A stretch of 64,000 bases of DNA, from assembly GCA_027596075.1 (NCBI GenBank), contig JADGJC010000102.1, positions 1 to 64,000 on the forward strand. Reading direction: 5' to 3'. Below, in pieces: positions 34,227 to 46,566 of this stretch. The stretch's first letter is position 1; the number at the start of each line of letters is the position of its first letter. Made by a program: the position numbers and the translations under genes. The stretch is from Rhizophlyctis rosea (Eukaryota; Chytridiomycota; Chytridiomycetes; Rhizophlyctidales; Rhizophlyctidaceae). Below the pieces are notes generated by a model. That model was not told the origin of the DNA. It ran no database searches and saw only the letters and a list, made by a program, of their open reading frames with translations.

Positions 34227-36664
34227 CTAAAACCCTGCTGCTTGCCCACCTTTCCTGAAGTCCGAAGCACCCTTCAGCGTTCCATCTTTCAGCCGTTGTA
34301 CGGCTTCCAAACCACTACTAGGAACGTCCTTCGGCAGTCGCCAAATCTAAATCAAACAATGCAATACATCAGCACATCAACAAGTGTCGCCAAACCCAGC
34401 TTCAATCAAGTACCTTATGCCCCCTCTCCTCAAACCCACTAATAAACCCCTCATCAAACCCATCCTCCAAAACCAGCATATTCGGGAACAACTGATGATG
34501 CGCCCTCTTGTCCGCTACAGCCTCCCAAGCGTCCATATCATAATCCAGCACATCCACAATACCCTGCGCAACGGATGTGATGATCCGACTGCCTCCACTA
34601 GCACCTATGATCAACTCCACTTGACCGTCCTTCTCTACGATAGTCGGAACGCAGGACGAAAGGGGTCGTTTTCCCGGGTGTATGTAGTTGTAGGGTGAAG
34701 GAGGTAGACCGAAAGCGTTTGTTACGTTGGGAATGGAGAAGTCGTCCTGCGATGGTTTATCATTGATGTGAGAAACAATCGTCAAAGCACACTCAGAAGC
34801 AAAGCAGTTGGGTTTTCAAGTACCATCTCGTCATTCAAAATGATGCCAGTGGCGGCATCCATGACTTGTGCTCCGAAGAGAAGATTGACAGTTGTCGTCA
34901 ATGACACCGCCATGCCGTCTGGACCCAGAACAGAGATGTGCGCCTTATAACAAGCGATCAGCCTATGGATCCAAGTGTCAATGAGCGAATGCGTCTTACC
35001 GTTCCATGATCCTCCTTTCCAGCAAAAGACGGCTTGTAATACGAGATATTGAATGTATGGTTCTGACCATCATCAATGTTCATCAGTTTCACTGCAACCG
35101 GTTGCGACAGTCGTCAATCCAAGATCCCTTACATCATCCAACCGCTTCCTATTTGCTTCCGCCACCTCCTTGCTGACAAACTCCGCCGCAATATCTGAAA
35201 TGTTGCGGTAGATGGGGTCGACCGGGTCTCCATAAAACGTCCGTTGCGCATAAGCAAACTTGTACGCTTCTATCAAGCGGTGATAGTTCACTGCTGTCCG
35301 CCCATTGGACGGCAATGGGAAACCTTCCATGATGTTGAGGATTGACAGAAGAACTGGTCCACTTTTATAGATTGAAGGTGAGGTTGAGCGTATCAGGCAC
35401 ACGGAGAAGACGAAAAGAAACTACCTGGTTGGTAGCGGCGTAGTGATGATCTTTCTTCCTCGATAAGAGCCGTTCAAGGTCGGAAGTACTTTTGCCTTGT
35501 ATTTTTTCATATCTTTTAGCGTCAGAATGCCTCCATTCGCTTGAGTAGTCTCCACAAGCTGCTCTGCAATCCAACCCTGCCGGGCACATCTTTGTCAACA
35601 TCATCTGCAATCCTGCTGACCTTGAAGCAGCCTCACCTCATAGAACACATATGGCCCGTCCCGTCCTATTGATTCCAGAGCGTCAGCTAGATTTGGCCGT
35701 CTGACCGTGTCTCCTTTCTTGACCAATGTTCCATTCGGAGCGAAAACTTTGCGGAATTCTGGGTCGTTTGATATCAAATCTTTTGCATACTGGAGGGCAG
35801 TGCCAATCAGGAGCATGCACACGCCATGATATATAAATGTACATACTGCAACTCGCTGTTCCAAAACCTCTTCTGCTATCCACCCATTTCGGCTCAATTG
35901 AATGGACGGTTCGAATAGGCGTTGCCAGGGAAGTTTCCCATATCTGCCCCAACTTTGTTAGGAATCGGCCCTGTCTCCATGATGAAGGCTTGCCATGTCG
36001 CACCTTTTGTGCGCTTCCTCAAATCCTCGAACCTCCCCCGGAACGCCAACTGCCAGCCCACCAAATTGGGCTTGAAGTGGATCCTTGTCATACATGTGCG
36101 TATGCGCTTTACTGGGAGCCTCTTCGCGGAAGTCGATGAAAAGGCTTGACCCATTCTTATCGCGGATGACCATGAAGCCTCCTCCGCCAAGTCCGCTACT
36201 ATAAGAGTTCGTTACCCCGATGCATAATGCTGGATCGCTGGTTAGTTTTCGAAAACTCGCCGGGGTTAGATTGCCATATCACCCACCCGCTGCAATGGCG
36301 GCATCTACGGACGACCCATTTGCTTTCAAGACATCTACTCCAATTTGACTGCAAATGGGATTCTCAGATGCAACTATTCCATTCTTTGCGATGACAACCC
36401 CAAATCTATCATCGGACCACTGGTTTCTGTGGATTACATATGCTATACTAGCGCCGGCTGTGATTAGAGGGATCAGCTATAGGCGCGAATGACTTCAAGA
36501 AGGTTCACGATTTCACTCTAACCGACTAAAAGTCCAGCCACAATCAAAGACACGATCTGGTTTTTGGTCAGACGCTTTGATATGGCACTCGATCGGTCAA
36601 GGACGGCTGGAGCTTCATCCTCTCCAGAAGCAACTGGTTGATATGCGGGCTGAAAGTAACTCAT
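34227..36664 (-). CDS. GGT1: Gamma-glutamyltransferase, membrane-anchored
   Basis: Cleaves the gamma-glutamyl bond of glutathione and transfers it to water or amino acids; in fungi a vacuolar or plasma-membrane enzyme (family knowledge). The start is at 36664 ([19 protein letters not shown]). A signal anchor ([20 protein letters not shown]) is split by the first intron. Then come SVDAAIAAG, the conserved [49 protein letters not shown], and the nucleophile region HGT-AHISV with the catalytic Thr codon at 35002-35000. The small subunit has [27 protein letters not shown] and [10 protein letters not shown], and ends [11 protein letters not shown]. There are about nine short introns. The intron donor follows the catalytic Thr codon directly. 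The protein appears complete. Confidence 0.93.
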
Positions 36665-37130
36665 GTGTAAGATGGCTGACGCACCTAAGCGTCCAAAAAT
36701 GAACCCATACCCATACCCCAGATGGCCCTGTGAATGGCATAGCTGCGGAGAAGTTGACTTTTCGAGGCAAAGCGCAACCCGGCACCACGCAAGTCAGAAA
36801 AGCCTTTAGCCACCACTCAAAAAAGTTGACAGTGAAATGCCAGCTTCTTCTTCGTCCACTCTCCGCCAATGCCGGGTGTTCAAGTACGACGATGAGAATC
36901 GGAAAAAGAGAAGATTTCCAAGGGCCTACTGCGGAAATAACGTAATTAATAATAGCACTACTATTTCCAAAAATGGACAAATGAGGCTGAGCCACGTGAT
37001 CGGATTTGGCCACAAAAATAGCCTTGACTCTTGAGCCTTCACTCATCGCTGTTTCGCCACCCGCCATCTTTTATAACTGCGTGGGAGTTTAGGCATTGCC
37101 ATACTCAGAGCAAATTTTGAGGCAGAAACG
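36665..37130. promoter_or_regulatory. Divergent promoter region of GGT1 and the SAP/ankyrin gene
   Basis: About 470 bp between two divergent start codons. TTTTATAAC (around 37068-37077) lies about 60 bp before the plus-strand ATG and is a weak TATA-like element. The 150-aa minus-strand open frame here has no protein-like features and crosses the GGT start. Confidence 0.4.
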
Positions 37131-39239
37131 ATGCGCGCCAAGTCCAGCGCACTGGTGAGCGAAGATCCTGCAAGGTTAACGGTGGTGACATTACGCCAAC
37201 ACTGTCGTGCTCTTGGTAAGTGTGAATCTCCAGTCAGTTGGCGATGTCAATATATGTGTTTACCGACTCGCCCTCAAGGTCTTGCGGTGGGTGGCAGGAA
37301 AGCCGTACTTGTTGGCCGCATTCGAGTACGCCTTCACCTTCAAAGTCTTTCGGTCCATCAGCTGAAAGAAATATGCCGGAGACTGGGTACATATTCATAG
37401 CTTCAAAATGTTTACATAACTTCCACTCATAAACAACCGATAGATATGCTCAAAGGAGGCACCAAGCTAATATTGATCAATCGCATCGAAGAGCGTCTTC
37501 ATAAAATAGCGAAAGCTGGAACCGGCTCTTCCAGTCTCAAACTCTATACCATTCCATCCCATGCCACCCTACCGTTTCTTCCACCGGAGATCATTCGCAT
37601 GATCGCTCGATTAGCCCCTGTCAATGTCTGTCGTGATCTACGTAATGCCTGCAAGCGCAACCGTGTTCTCATCACACCCGACGACATAATTTTTGCGGAA
37701 GCGGGCTGGCATGCGGTTTGGGGCATCGAACATTGTTGGGATTGGGCTACTGATTATTGGCATAGGGACATTCTCGTCCTGTACGCGTCTGATGTGTCAA
37801 GGTGGACGCGGCAAGATACACTTCTTGATGCAGTACGGAAGAACGATAGGGTAATCATAGATTCTCTGATACGCGCAGGTGCCAAGGTGAACGGTCCCGT
37901 ACTCGGCAGAGCGGCGGAATACTATCCCGAGATCGTTAAGTACCTGTTAACAAGGAAAGTTGAGTCATTCACTGAAAGGGATTTGGACGCGATTGAGGCG
38001 GGAATGGGCAAGGCGATCAAAAAGTCCCACATGGAGGCTGTGAAGTTGTTGGTGCCCCTTATAGCCGCAGACGATGATCGTGCCGAAGATGCCTTCCTCT
38101 ACGCATGTTACGCCGGGAATATTGATATCGTAAGAGCAGCAATAAACTCCGGCATCAACGTCAACGTCGGGAACGATACGCCAATCCATAGCGCCGTATT
38201 CAACGGACACGCGGAAATCGTCCAAATCCTCCTCCAGGCCGGCGCCACCCTCCAACTCGACGACGATCCTTACCTTTCCATCGCTGTATCCAAAAATCAC
38301 ATCGATGTCGTCCGGATCCTATTACAATCTAACCTCGGTGGCAACATCCATGCCGAAAATGACTTAGCCCTCCGCCTTGCCGCCTCGAAAGGCTACACCG
38401 AAGTCGTCCAACTCCTCATCGAAGCCGGTGCTGACGTCCATGCCCAGCAAGACACTGCAATCATCATCGCCGTTCGCAATGGTCACGTTGGCGTTGTCCG
38501 AGCACTTATACAAGGTGGCGCTGACGTTCACGTTCGTCAGGAGGCTCCTCTGTACCACGCAGTCTCCGTTGGACAGTTGGAAGTCATGGAAGTGCTTTTG
38601 GAAGCTGGGGCCAATCCTCGAATAGATGAAGGGTGTTTGTTGTACACGGCGGTGAACCGTGGGCGGCCGCAGATCTTGCAACGGTTGCTGAAGGCGGGTG
38701 TGAACAGCAATTTGAGGGGCGGTGGGGCGGTCATGACTGCATCGGGGAACGGTCATTCGGATATAGTGAAAGTACTTTTGGATGGTGGGGCGGAGTCGCT
38801 TCTTGTTGCGGGGGCACTAATCATTGCGGCGTATGCGGGTTCGGCGGAGATGGTGAAAATGTTGTTAGCGCCTGCTATGCCGAAAGCGCGGCCCATATCA
38901 TTGTACGGAGCGGCATTGAAGGGGCATGTTGCGGTTGTCGAAGTGGTGTTGGCGACGATTTTGGGGGAGGTGCGGGAGCTGCGTTTGCGGGATGCGATTC
39001 TTTGTTTCGCGTTGGAGCAGGCGAGGAAGGAGGGACACGATGCTGTTGTTGATATCCTTCTGAAGGCCGGGGCGGTTTTGAATCCGACTGATTCACAGCG
39101 GCAGGAGTGGGGAGATCGATTATTTATCCAGGAAGATTTTGATTCTATGATGGCTATTGTTCAGAAGACTATTGCTAATCATGAAGAACTTTGCAGGGAG
39201 CTCAGGGAGCTCAAAAATGCTGAATTGGAGCTCACGTAG
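37131..39239 (+). CDS. SAP-SAP-F-box-ankyrin repeat protein, 662 aa
   Basis: Three exons: 37131-37215, 37279-37386, 37444-39239 (663 codons with stop). Residues about 16-43 (VVTLRQHCRALGLAVGGRKA) and about 48-83 (LSVHQLKEICRRLGD, then MLKGGTKLILINRIEERL) are two SAP-like motifs, each cut by an intron within the motif. An F-box-like segment follows near residue 107 (LPFLPPEIIRMIARL). The rest is a long ankyrin array (for example GHAEIVQILLQAGATL; GYTEVVQLLIEAGADVHAQ; GHVGVVRALIQGGADVHVR). SAP motifs bind DNA or act as short interaction modules; F-box plus ankyrin suggests an SCF adaptor. The combination is unusual. The C-terminus is a short coiled coil (LCRELRELKNAELEL). Confidence 0.8.
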
Positions 39240-39482
39240 CGATCGGCTTGGGAAAGGCGGAGGGATAGATAGGTTTCAAATAAGACGCCTCCACTCAATA
39301 TTGGCAACCAAACAATTGGAAGCATACATTGGCACCTCTGGTTTTGGTTGCATACTTCCATAGCGTCAAGTTGGGCACACCTTCCTTGCAAGCTGGGCAT
39401 ATGACCCATTGTCCAATTCTCCATATAATAAGAAAGCAAAGGAGAAAGCAATTACATACAATCTATCCAACCTCGCCCCCCA

Positions 39483-42400
39483 TCAATGCCCATCAGTATG
39501 CATAACATAAGGCTGCCCACTCTCCTTCAACTCTTTCCACTTCCCCAAGTTATAATTCACCGCTTCATTTAACTTCTTGACAGGGCCGTCAATCATCCCG
39601 CCCAAGGCATCGAAAGCAGGCTTGACAATGAAACCCATAAAGTCCATTTGCATGCGTGGGATTTCGACGGATTTGGAGCGGTCCATGAGTTCCGCGCTGT
39701 AGGGGAGGTTGAGGCGGCGTTCTTCTTCGCCTTGGATGAAGAATTCTTCGTAGCTGGGAGGATCGAAGTGAGCACTACTTTTTGTGAATTGGACGGGTGG
39801 AGGCAGACGACTTACACATGATCAGCGGTTCGTTTGGCGCAATGGAAGGGTTTTGTCATGGCAGATAGATCACTGCATGTCATTACCAATCCTCGCAGCT
39901 GATGTACACCAGAACCAAGCAACAAGGTCAGCAAGACCTATACCGCAACCCAAGATGTCCAACATTATCTCCTCCCTCACTCCAACTACTCAGCAGAAAA
40001 CGTACCAGATCCCGATGCTCCCCATTCTCCCTATCCACCCCACCACCCTCCACAATCTTCGCAATCTTCCCCTTATTCGCAAAATACACCGCCAAATCCG
40101 TTGCCAAGATCGCGTTCTCAAAGTACTTTAAGCACCGCGCGTAGTTTTGCTCGTCCATTGCTTCGAGGATGTTGTGCCCGGGCGCAGAGAGGATTGTCAT
40201 GGCGTGGTTGAAGTGGTGGCGTTCCATGGTTGAGGTGGAGTAGAAGGCCGCGAGGGCGGTTTGGGCGTTTTTTTGGAATTGGTTGTTGGTGCCGCGGTGG
40301 TCTATGTCGTGGTTTAGGGCCTGTCGTGAGGGTTGGTGTTAGTTCTTTGGGGTGTTGACTGACATTGACCTGGGGAGTAGGCAAAGCAACTACTGGAAAT
40401 GACGGTACGTACGGCGACAAACATTGAAAATTGTTCAACATCGTCAGTGTAGCCAGCCAGAGCCCCACTCTTGACGAGGTAATACACCATGTGAGCCACG
40501 CTGACAGCATGTGTAAAGTTGTGGTAAGCAACTAGATGAAGCAAAGCCAGTCAGCAAATCGGCTCTCAACCAACACCCCATAACGCCGCTCCCTACCACT
40601 CCTCTTACCCGGCCGGTAATTCTTCCTCACAGTCAACATATACTGATCCCACTTCTCAATCGGAATCCTAAACTTCTCCACATACCCCATATCCAAAAAC
40701 ATCTGCCGAACAATCACAACCAAACGATCATCCTCATTCCCATAATCATGCGGGTCAAACTCCGAGCTCCTTAACTGCTCATACGGCACCGTCTCCCTCG
40801 GCGCACTCTTAATGAACCTCTCAAAGTCCGACGGGTGCGTCGTGGCATGGAAGGACATGAGTTCCATCGCCACGGTCAACATTCTCTGTTGGCGGCTGAT
40901 TTGTTCTAGAAGAATGGTTTTAGCAAGCGAGAGGCCGCAGAAGACCGAGAAGGCTGTGAGGATGTGTTCGTCGTTTGTGTCAAAGGGGATGTGCATGATT
41001 TTGCCGTCGGGCGTTTTGAATTGTTTGTTGATGAGGTTGGCGACGCCGAGGCATTTTTTGGAGGGGCCGTGGATGGGGACGCAGAGGATGCTGCGGGTTC
41101 GGTAGTTGGTTTGGATGTCAATATCTTTGTTGAAGCGAGGGTCCGCGTAGGCGTCTTCGAGGTTGACGATTTCGCCGGTTTGAGCTACGTAGCCTACGAC
41201 GCCTTTACCTGCTGGGACGGCTAGACGTTTTTCTTGGGTGCCGGTGTTGAACACACTTGAATATAGCTATTGAGCGGGTACAATATTTGGTCAAATTGCT
41301 CAGTGAGGGTAGGTGCTGCAGGAAGCCGTACCTCTTGCTTATCCTCGTCTAATAACCAGAGCGATGCCAGCTCGGCATTGGTGAGGTCACGAGCATGAGT
41401 AATGACTTTTTGTGACAACTCATTCACATTTGTCTCCCCATACAGAGACTCGGCAACCGCAAGGAGCGCCTTTGACTTCTTTGCCTCCACATTGGCTTTT
41501 TCAAACAATTTGGCGTTGTGTGCGGCTAACTTGTTGGCGGCCTTTTCAGCTTTCTGGGCGTTCTCGAAAAGTAAGGAGTTGTTGATGGCAATTCCACACA
41601 TTAACAGGAAGTCGCCAAACACTCTCTCATCCTCTTGTGTGAAAGTAGGGAAGGGGTTGAAGTCGTCATCAGAGGGAAGCTTGTTGATCAGGGTTGCGAT
41701 GCCGATAAGGTCTGGGTGCACTGGGACGCCGTGCTCGGTCTTGACTCTCGGGCATGATAGGTCGGATTCGTGAAGGCCTTCTACAGGCTTACTAAAGATG
41801 GGCATGCATAGCATGGTCCGTGTGCGATAACCGGACTTCTTGTCTGCCTCCTGATTGAACCGTTTGTCAGCGTATGCATCTTCGATATTCGCCGCAAGTC
41901 CAGTTTGCGCTACCCATCCAGCCACCCCACTGCCTATTGGAATTCTAAATTCCTTGAAAGGAGTAAAACCACCGGCGGGTTTTACATCGCTGTCTGCACC
42001 CGACGAAGATCTGGATAATGTTCCACTGGGGCTACCACTACCACTTCGGCTTAGACTTTGGTTCTTCGGCATGACATCCCACACGGTTGAATACAATTCC
42101 CCTGCGGCATGATCCACCAGAAACAAAGAGCATCGGTCTGCTTTGATCAACTGCAAGACTTATGAGGTCGGATCTAAGTGATATGAGCAGCATAATGATG
42201 TCATACCTCTACCGCCGTGGACAGAACACTTGATACTCCTGAAGTTACAACATGTCAGTGATGGGCAATGAGTTATACCAAGAGGTGTCATCACGTTCTG
42301 GACCTACTGTCAGACAGATTCAAGCTAGCGTTGATAGTCTTGGCCATGGAAAAGGACAAGGAGGACATGGACGTGCTCCGTCTTGGGGAATTAGTGCCGC

Positions 42401-42530
42401 CATCATCATCGTCGGTCAGTAGATTTGGGTCCGAAGCGACGTATGCACCTCGCAGCGAGTAATCCCTTGCAATCTTCCTCGCTGCATTTGAATTCGTATC
42501 CAGCCATTTGCGGACTGCTTCTTCATTCAT
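39483..42530 (-). CDS. Cyclic nucleotide phosphodiesterase with two GAF domains (PDE2/5/6/11-like)
   Basis: Hydrolyses cAMP or cGMP. The start at 42530 gives VRKWLDTNSNAARKIARDYS, similar in layout to the N-termini of GAF PDEs. A 32-nt microexon follows (VSSVLSTAVE). GAF-A begins LIKADRCSLFLVDHAAGELY and has INK...DER; GAF-B begins near LASLWLLDEDKQE and has INKQF with NDE, so both show NKFDE-type motifs linked to cyclic nucleotide binding. The catalytic domain has YHNFTHAVSVAHM (metal site 1) and NHDIDHRGTNN (HD motif). The C-terminus ends in the invariant-like EIPRMQMDFMGFIVKPAFDA. About ten exons. Such proteins are known in animals and zoosporic fungi. The substrate (cGMP) is inferred from GAF class. 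Confidence 0.92.
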
Positions 42531-43385
42531 GGCTATGAATTGTGGTTGGGATAAGTTTTCTTGTAATGTGTGAAGCAGACAGGAGAAAAGCGTTGACGAC
42601 AGCGCGTTTGGTCTTTATGAACGGAACGGTTCCGAAGGGGTCCGATGTATACCGAGGGGATGTAGCTGAATGGCGGTCGCTAAGTGATGGGTAGTAGGTT
42701 GGATAACTTGGTCCATTGGACTTTAGTGTTGCGGACGTATATTTTGCAGACCGGACCCTGAAAAAAAGGTTCGCAGGCCCTGGTGGGTCGTGTCGCGTCC
42801 TTCTGCTAGTCCTTCTGCCCTTCATGGCGGCGTCTTATGGGAAATGAAATGGTGCATTTGGCGTCTTCACTGCATCAAAAATGGGGATTCGGAGGGGGTT
42901 ACTTACTCCAGCCACTTGAACGCAAACTGATCACAAGTTGATAATGACTTCCGGTATCCTGGACCCTGGTTGCTGGTGTTGCATCATTTCCTTGTAGATC
43001 CTTCAGACCCATTACTCGGTACCACTGGTCTGGTTCGGCCCGGAATGCAGGAGCAGTCACCAAGCCACATCAAGGTGGGGTTATATGACGCGGTGGTACA
43101 ACCGAGCCCGTGAAAACTCCAAACCGAAAAAAGTCGAAAAAAATATGACATGACACAGATGAGATAGCACGCGTCTGTTCGGTTGGCTCATTGGGCCAGA
43201 CAATTTTCCCACGATGTAAAGTTGTAAACTGCGGGTGTAGCACAAGCATATTATATATCTAGTTGCACTCAAAGGGAATGCCTCTTCACCCGAAACGACC
43301 CCCATACTGTCGCAAACCATTCGCCTTGCATGCTCAAACAACCTGCCTCTCTTTGTGACGTTCATCCCGCTGGGTCGTCGTCAAT
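42531..43385. other. Divergent intergenic region between the PDE and carrier genes
   Basis: About 850 bp with no supported gene. Open frames at 42523-42825 and 43081-43365 (minus) look random. It should contain both promoters. Confidence 0.45.
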
Positions 43386-45160
43386 ATGGTGCACATGGAA
43401 TGGGGAACGCTCGTGTGGTCCGCCGTGAGACCCATATTGAAGTTGCTTGTGATGCTTGGTGAGTTTTGTGAGACAATTGCTGCATTGTCTGCTCATGAAA
43501 GTGATCGGATCATTTGAAGCGATCGGTGCACAGCTTTCTCGTTCACAACTGCTGACCCCATTGGGAAGTAAAACGGTTGCAAACGTTGCTATTTGGGGAG
43601 CCTATCCTTGTCTTTTGTTTGCAAACGTCATGTCAAGTATTGACGTGACGCGGTTGAAGCAGTTTGGGTAAGCACATCTTCCTATATCCATATGTAAAGC
43701 TTAACCGCTAATGCACCCTTGACAGCATCTTGGTAGCAGCGGCAGCATTATACACCGGAATAGGGTTAGCACTGGGACTCGTAATACGGAGGTTCACACG
43801 TCCACCTGTACATTTCAGAAACACGTTGCTTGCAGCAACCTCGATGGGCAATTGGGTACGCTTTCCAGAGTGATGCAGTTCGCCAGCACATAGCACAGCA
43901 TCAAAGTTACCAACTAACAAAAGCACTGTAGGGTGATCTGACTTTGGCGGTGGTGATGGGTTTGGGTAACAGCGCACCGTTCAACAATGGGGATTCATCG
44001 CTTGGTGTTGCGTAAGTCACATGGTCAATTTGATTGCCGCTGAACCATCACCCTAATGAAATCTACAGCTATGTCTCAGCATTCCTCTGTTTTTCCAACG
44101 TCTGGTCCTTCACTGTCGGATACTATCAAATAGGGCAAGATCAGAAATGTCTCGATGAGGAGCTGCCCAGTCCTACCGGATCAGAATCTTCCGAATCCAC
44201 GGCCTTTTGGGATTCTCAGAAGGATGAAGATGCTGCACGATCACCTATCACACCGTCTACAGTGGCAGACGGAGGTGGAAGTGCCTCAATAGTGGTCGAG
44301 TTGAACGACTACCCTCCACATAACCCGCCGCGATCTCGATCCTTATCCTCTGCCTTCCCCAATGTGGAGGACGCCGAGTCGGTTGCTACTTCTTTGGGCA
44401 AGAAGTCGCGCATCCCAGCGGCACTCAGAACATATTGGAAGCGCTATGGCCTATCTAAAAAGCAATTAGACGTCATCAGATCTGTTTGCAACTTGGCCAA
44501 TCTTAGTGTAAGCTGCCATCGTTCCTCACCTAACTCACATTCGCCATCTCATAGCTCTATCCTCTGCAGGTAATCTTCGGCCTAATCTTCGCCATAACCC
44601 CCTTCCTCAAAAACCTATTCATCTACACAAACCCCACCGAACCCCACACAATAGACCACGAACCACCCTTCCGCTTTCTCTTCGAAGTCTTCGAATACGT
44701 CGGCGCCGCCGGTCCCCCACTCGGTGTCATCAACCTCGGCGCCGCACTGGGCCGTCTCAGCACCAAAAGCATGCTCCCTCTAAACATATCCCTTTCCATC
44801 ACCATGACACGACTCGTCATTATACCCATACTCGGCATTGCACTCACACAGTTGTTTACATACCATATTTCGTGGATTGATCCGAATGATAAGATTCTTC
44901 GGTTTATATTGATGTTCCAGGCGTGTTGTCCTACAGCCAGTGCGACGGTGTTTATTACGCAGATGTTCCATCCGAAGGGGGAGGCGAATGAGATTGCGTC
45001 GGTTGTTTTGGTGCAGTGTGAGTGTTTCTAGGAGGCCATCTGTGTGCGAGATTATGGCGACAAATTTGCAGGGTCACTAATAATTTCCCTTCCTGCAGAT
45101 GGTACTGCAATCATTTCATTATGTATATCTATTTTGGTCATTCTTTTGTTGATATCCTGA
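43386..45160 (+). CDS. Auxin efflux carrier (AEC/PIN-like) family transporter, 459 aa
   Basis: Seven exons: 43386-43458, 43520-43667, 43726-43855, 43932-44011, 44069-44507, 44570-45017, 45099-45160 (460 codons with stop). The N-terminal half has about five membrane helices (VANVAIWGAYPCLLFANVMS; ILVAAAALYTGIGLALGLVI), the family signature-like TSMGNWGDLTLAVVMGLGN, and a helix ending at FTVGYYQIG. A hydrophilic Ser/Glu-rich loop of about 130 residues follows. The C-terminal half has further helices (VIFGLIFAITPFLKNLFIY; GAAGPPLGVINLGAALG; MLPLNISLSITMTRLVIIPI) and ends YGTAIISLCISILVILLLIS. Fungal members such as yeast Ecm3-type proteins sit in ER or plasma membranes; the substrate is unknown. 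Confidence 0.9.
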
Positions 45161-46003
45161 TACTACCATATTTCTGGCGCATATGTACCATACAATCTTG
45201 TATATAAATCACTACTCACATGCCGTCATTGATTCCTTCTTTACCTTGTGAATGTATGTCTATTGATAAAGATTATTGTCTACTAGTCGCCCGTTCATAT
45301 CTTCCCCGGCCTAAGATCAACCAAAGCTCGTCACTGTATGAATGAGGGTGTTTGCGTTTTTGTCATTTACAAAGTCAAGCCATCTGAAAGAGATTTGTGG
45401 TTATGGAACAAAAACTGTAGTCATAACGTGTGCGCAATTCTAGCGATCTCCCACTATGGCAAAATCCGGATCCCGAATCTGTTCAGGCACAAGTCCGACG
45501 TTTCTCGTATCGTAACCGATCATATTACTGATAGAGTAGTCAATGGCGTTGCGAGTCTACTCAGATAGCGAGCGTAGCGAATGTGTTGTCGTTCACAGTG
45601 CATGACCCATTGCGATTCTACGTCAACACATTGCTTGATGTTCTGGATGCTCAGTCGTCCAGCATCCGACCATAGGCATCGGCCCTATTAACTTCATTTC
45701 CCATCATGTATCTTTTCATTAGACAGTGAAAGATTCTTCTGATAGCATCTGCCAGGAAGACAGATCTGTTCCATCGAGCTCCACTTGAGCTCCCTGCTCC
45801 TAGATGGGCTTTGAAAAGAGTGTTCAGAAGCAAGGGGTAATGATCTATTCAACAATTGTATGCATTGTGCCACCACGCATGTTGAACAAAAATTTGGCAA
45901 CATTTCCGTTGTGCAACTCGTGCTTCCTGGCGGTCGCCTCCGATATCCCGAGATTACGAGCATAGTGAGTCCACGGGAGACGAAGAATCAAATTGCTGCA
46001 GAA
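45161..46003. other. Intergenic spacer
   Basis: No supported gene. Weak frames at 45338-45568 (plus) and 45694-46114 (minus) lack recognisable features. It contains the 3' end of the carrier gene and the upstream region of the secreted-protein gene. Confidence 0.4.
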
Positions 46004-46011
46004 TATAAATA
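46004..46011 (+). promoter_or_regulatory. TATA box of the secreted-protein gene
   Basis: TATAAATA lies 106 bp upstream of the ATG at 46117, a normal distance for a fungal TATA element. Its survival suggests that the downstream gene was or is inducibly transcribed. Confidence 0.55.
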
Positions 46012-46116
46012 GGAGGATGGTGCGAACGGTGTAGGCGCATTGTTGTCTCCGTTGAGTGTGCAAACCACCCACATACGGAATACCCAACGCCCTTCCGCAA
46101 AGACAACCCACCAACC

Positions 46117-46566
46117 ATGCACCTCACCACCCCCACCCTCCTCCTAACCCTCCTCTCAACCGCCCAAGCTTAAAACTTCTGGATCCTGCGCGCCTCCAGC
46201 TCCTGGACAAACGCAAACTTCGAAGGCACACCCTCCGGCGGCGCTTCAGTCGACTACTTCGTCACCACCAATGGCGACCAACCCTCCTGCTCCCAATACA
46301 ACAAAGCCCGCGTCGTCACGGAATCCGACATCGACTCCCCCTTCACCGGCGTTGCGTGCGGCGTGAAGTTGCATTTTTACCCGTCTGGAGACCAGTTGAA
46401 GTATTACAAGGCGGGTGGGGATGGAAAGTTGTTGGGGTTGTGTCAGGCTAAGAGGACGGGTGTGAAGACTTGTTATAAGGGGGTGCAGGTTGCGTATATT
46501 CGGGGGGAGTATTATTGTAATAATTATAGTAATGTGAAGAATGGGGTTAATCCCTGTGTCAACTGA
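46117..46566 (+). pseudogene. Small secreted Cys-containing protein gene with a stop codon at the signal-peptide boundary
   Basis: An 18-residue signal peptide (MHLTTPTLLLTLLSTAQA) is followed at once by an in-frame TAA (46171-46173). The same frame then runs on for 130 codons (NFWILRASSSWTNANFEG and on) to TGA at 46564-46566, with six Cys. The stop falls exactly where signal peptidase should cut. A single C-to-T change from CAA (Gln) would explain it. The codon pattern and Cys spacing of the mature part still look coding. It is either a very recent pseudogene, a sequencing error, or translated by readthrough. Two strand-composition halves are visible (C-rich to 46365, G/T-rich after). Confidence 0.75.

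Noticed and set aside
36615..37067. 150-aa minus frame across the GGT1 start
   Set aside because: It overlaps the supported GGT1 start in another frame and has no protein-like features; the region is better explained as a divergent promoter.
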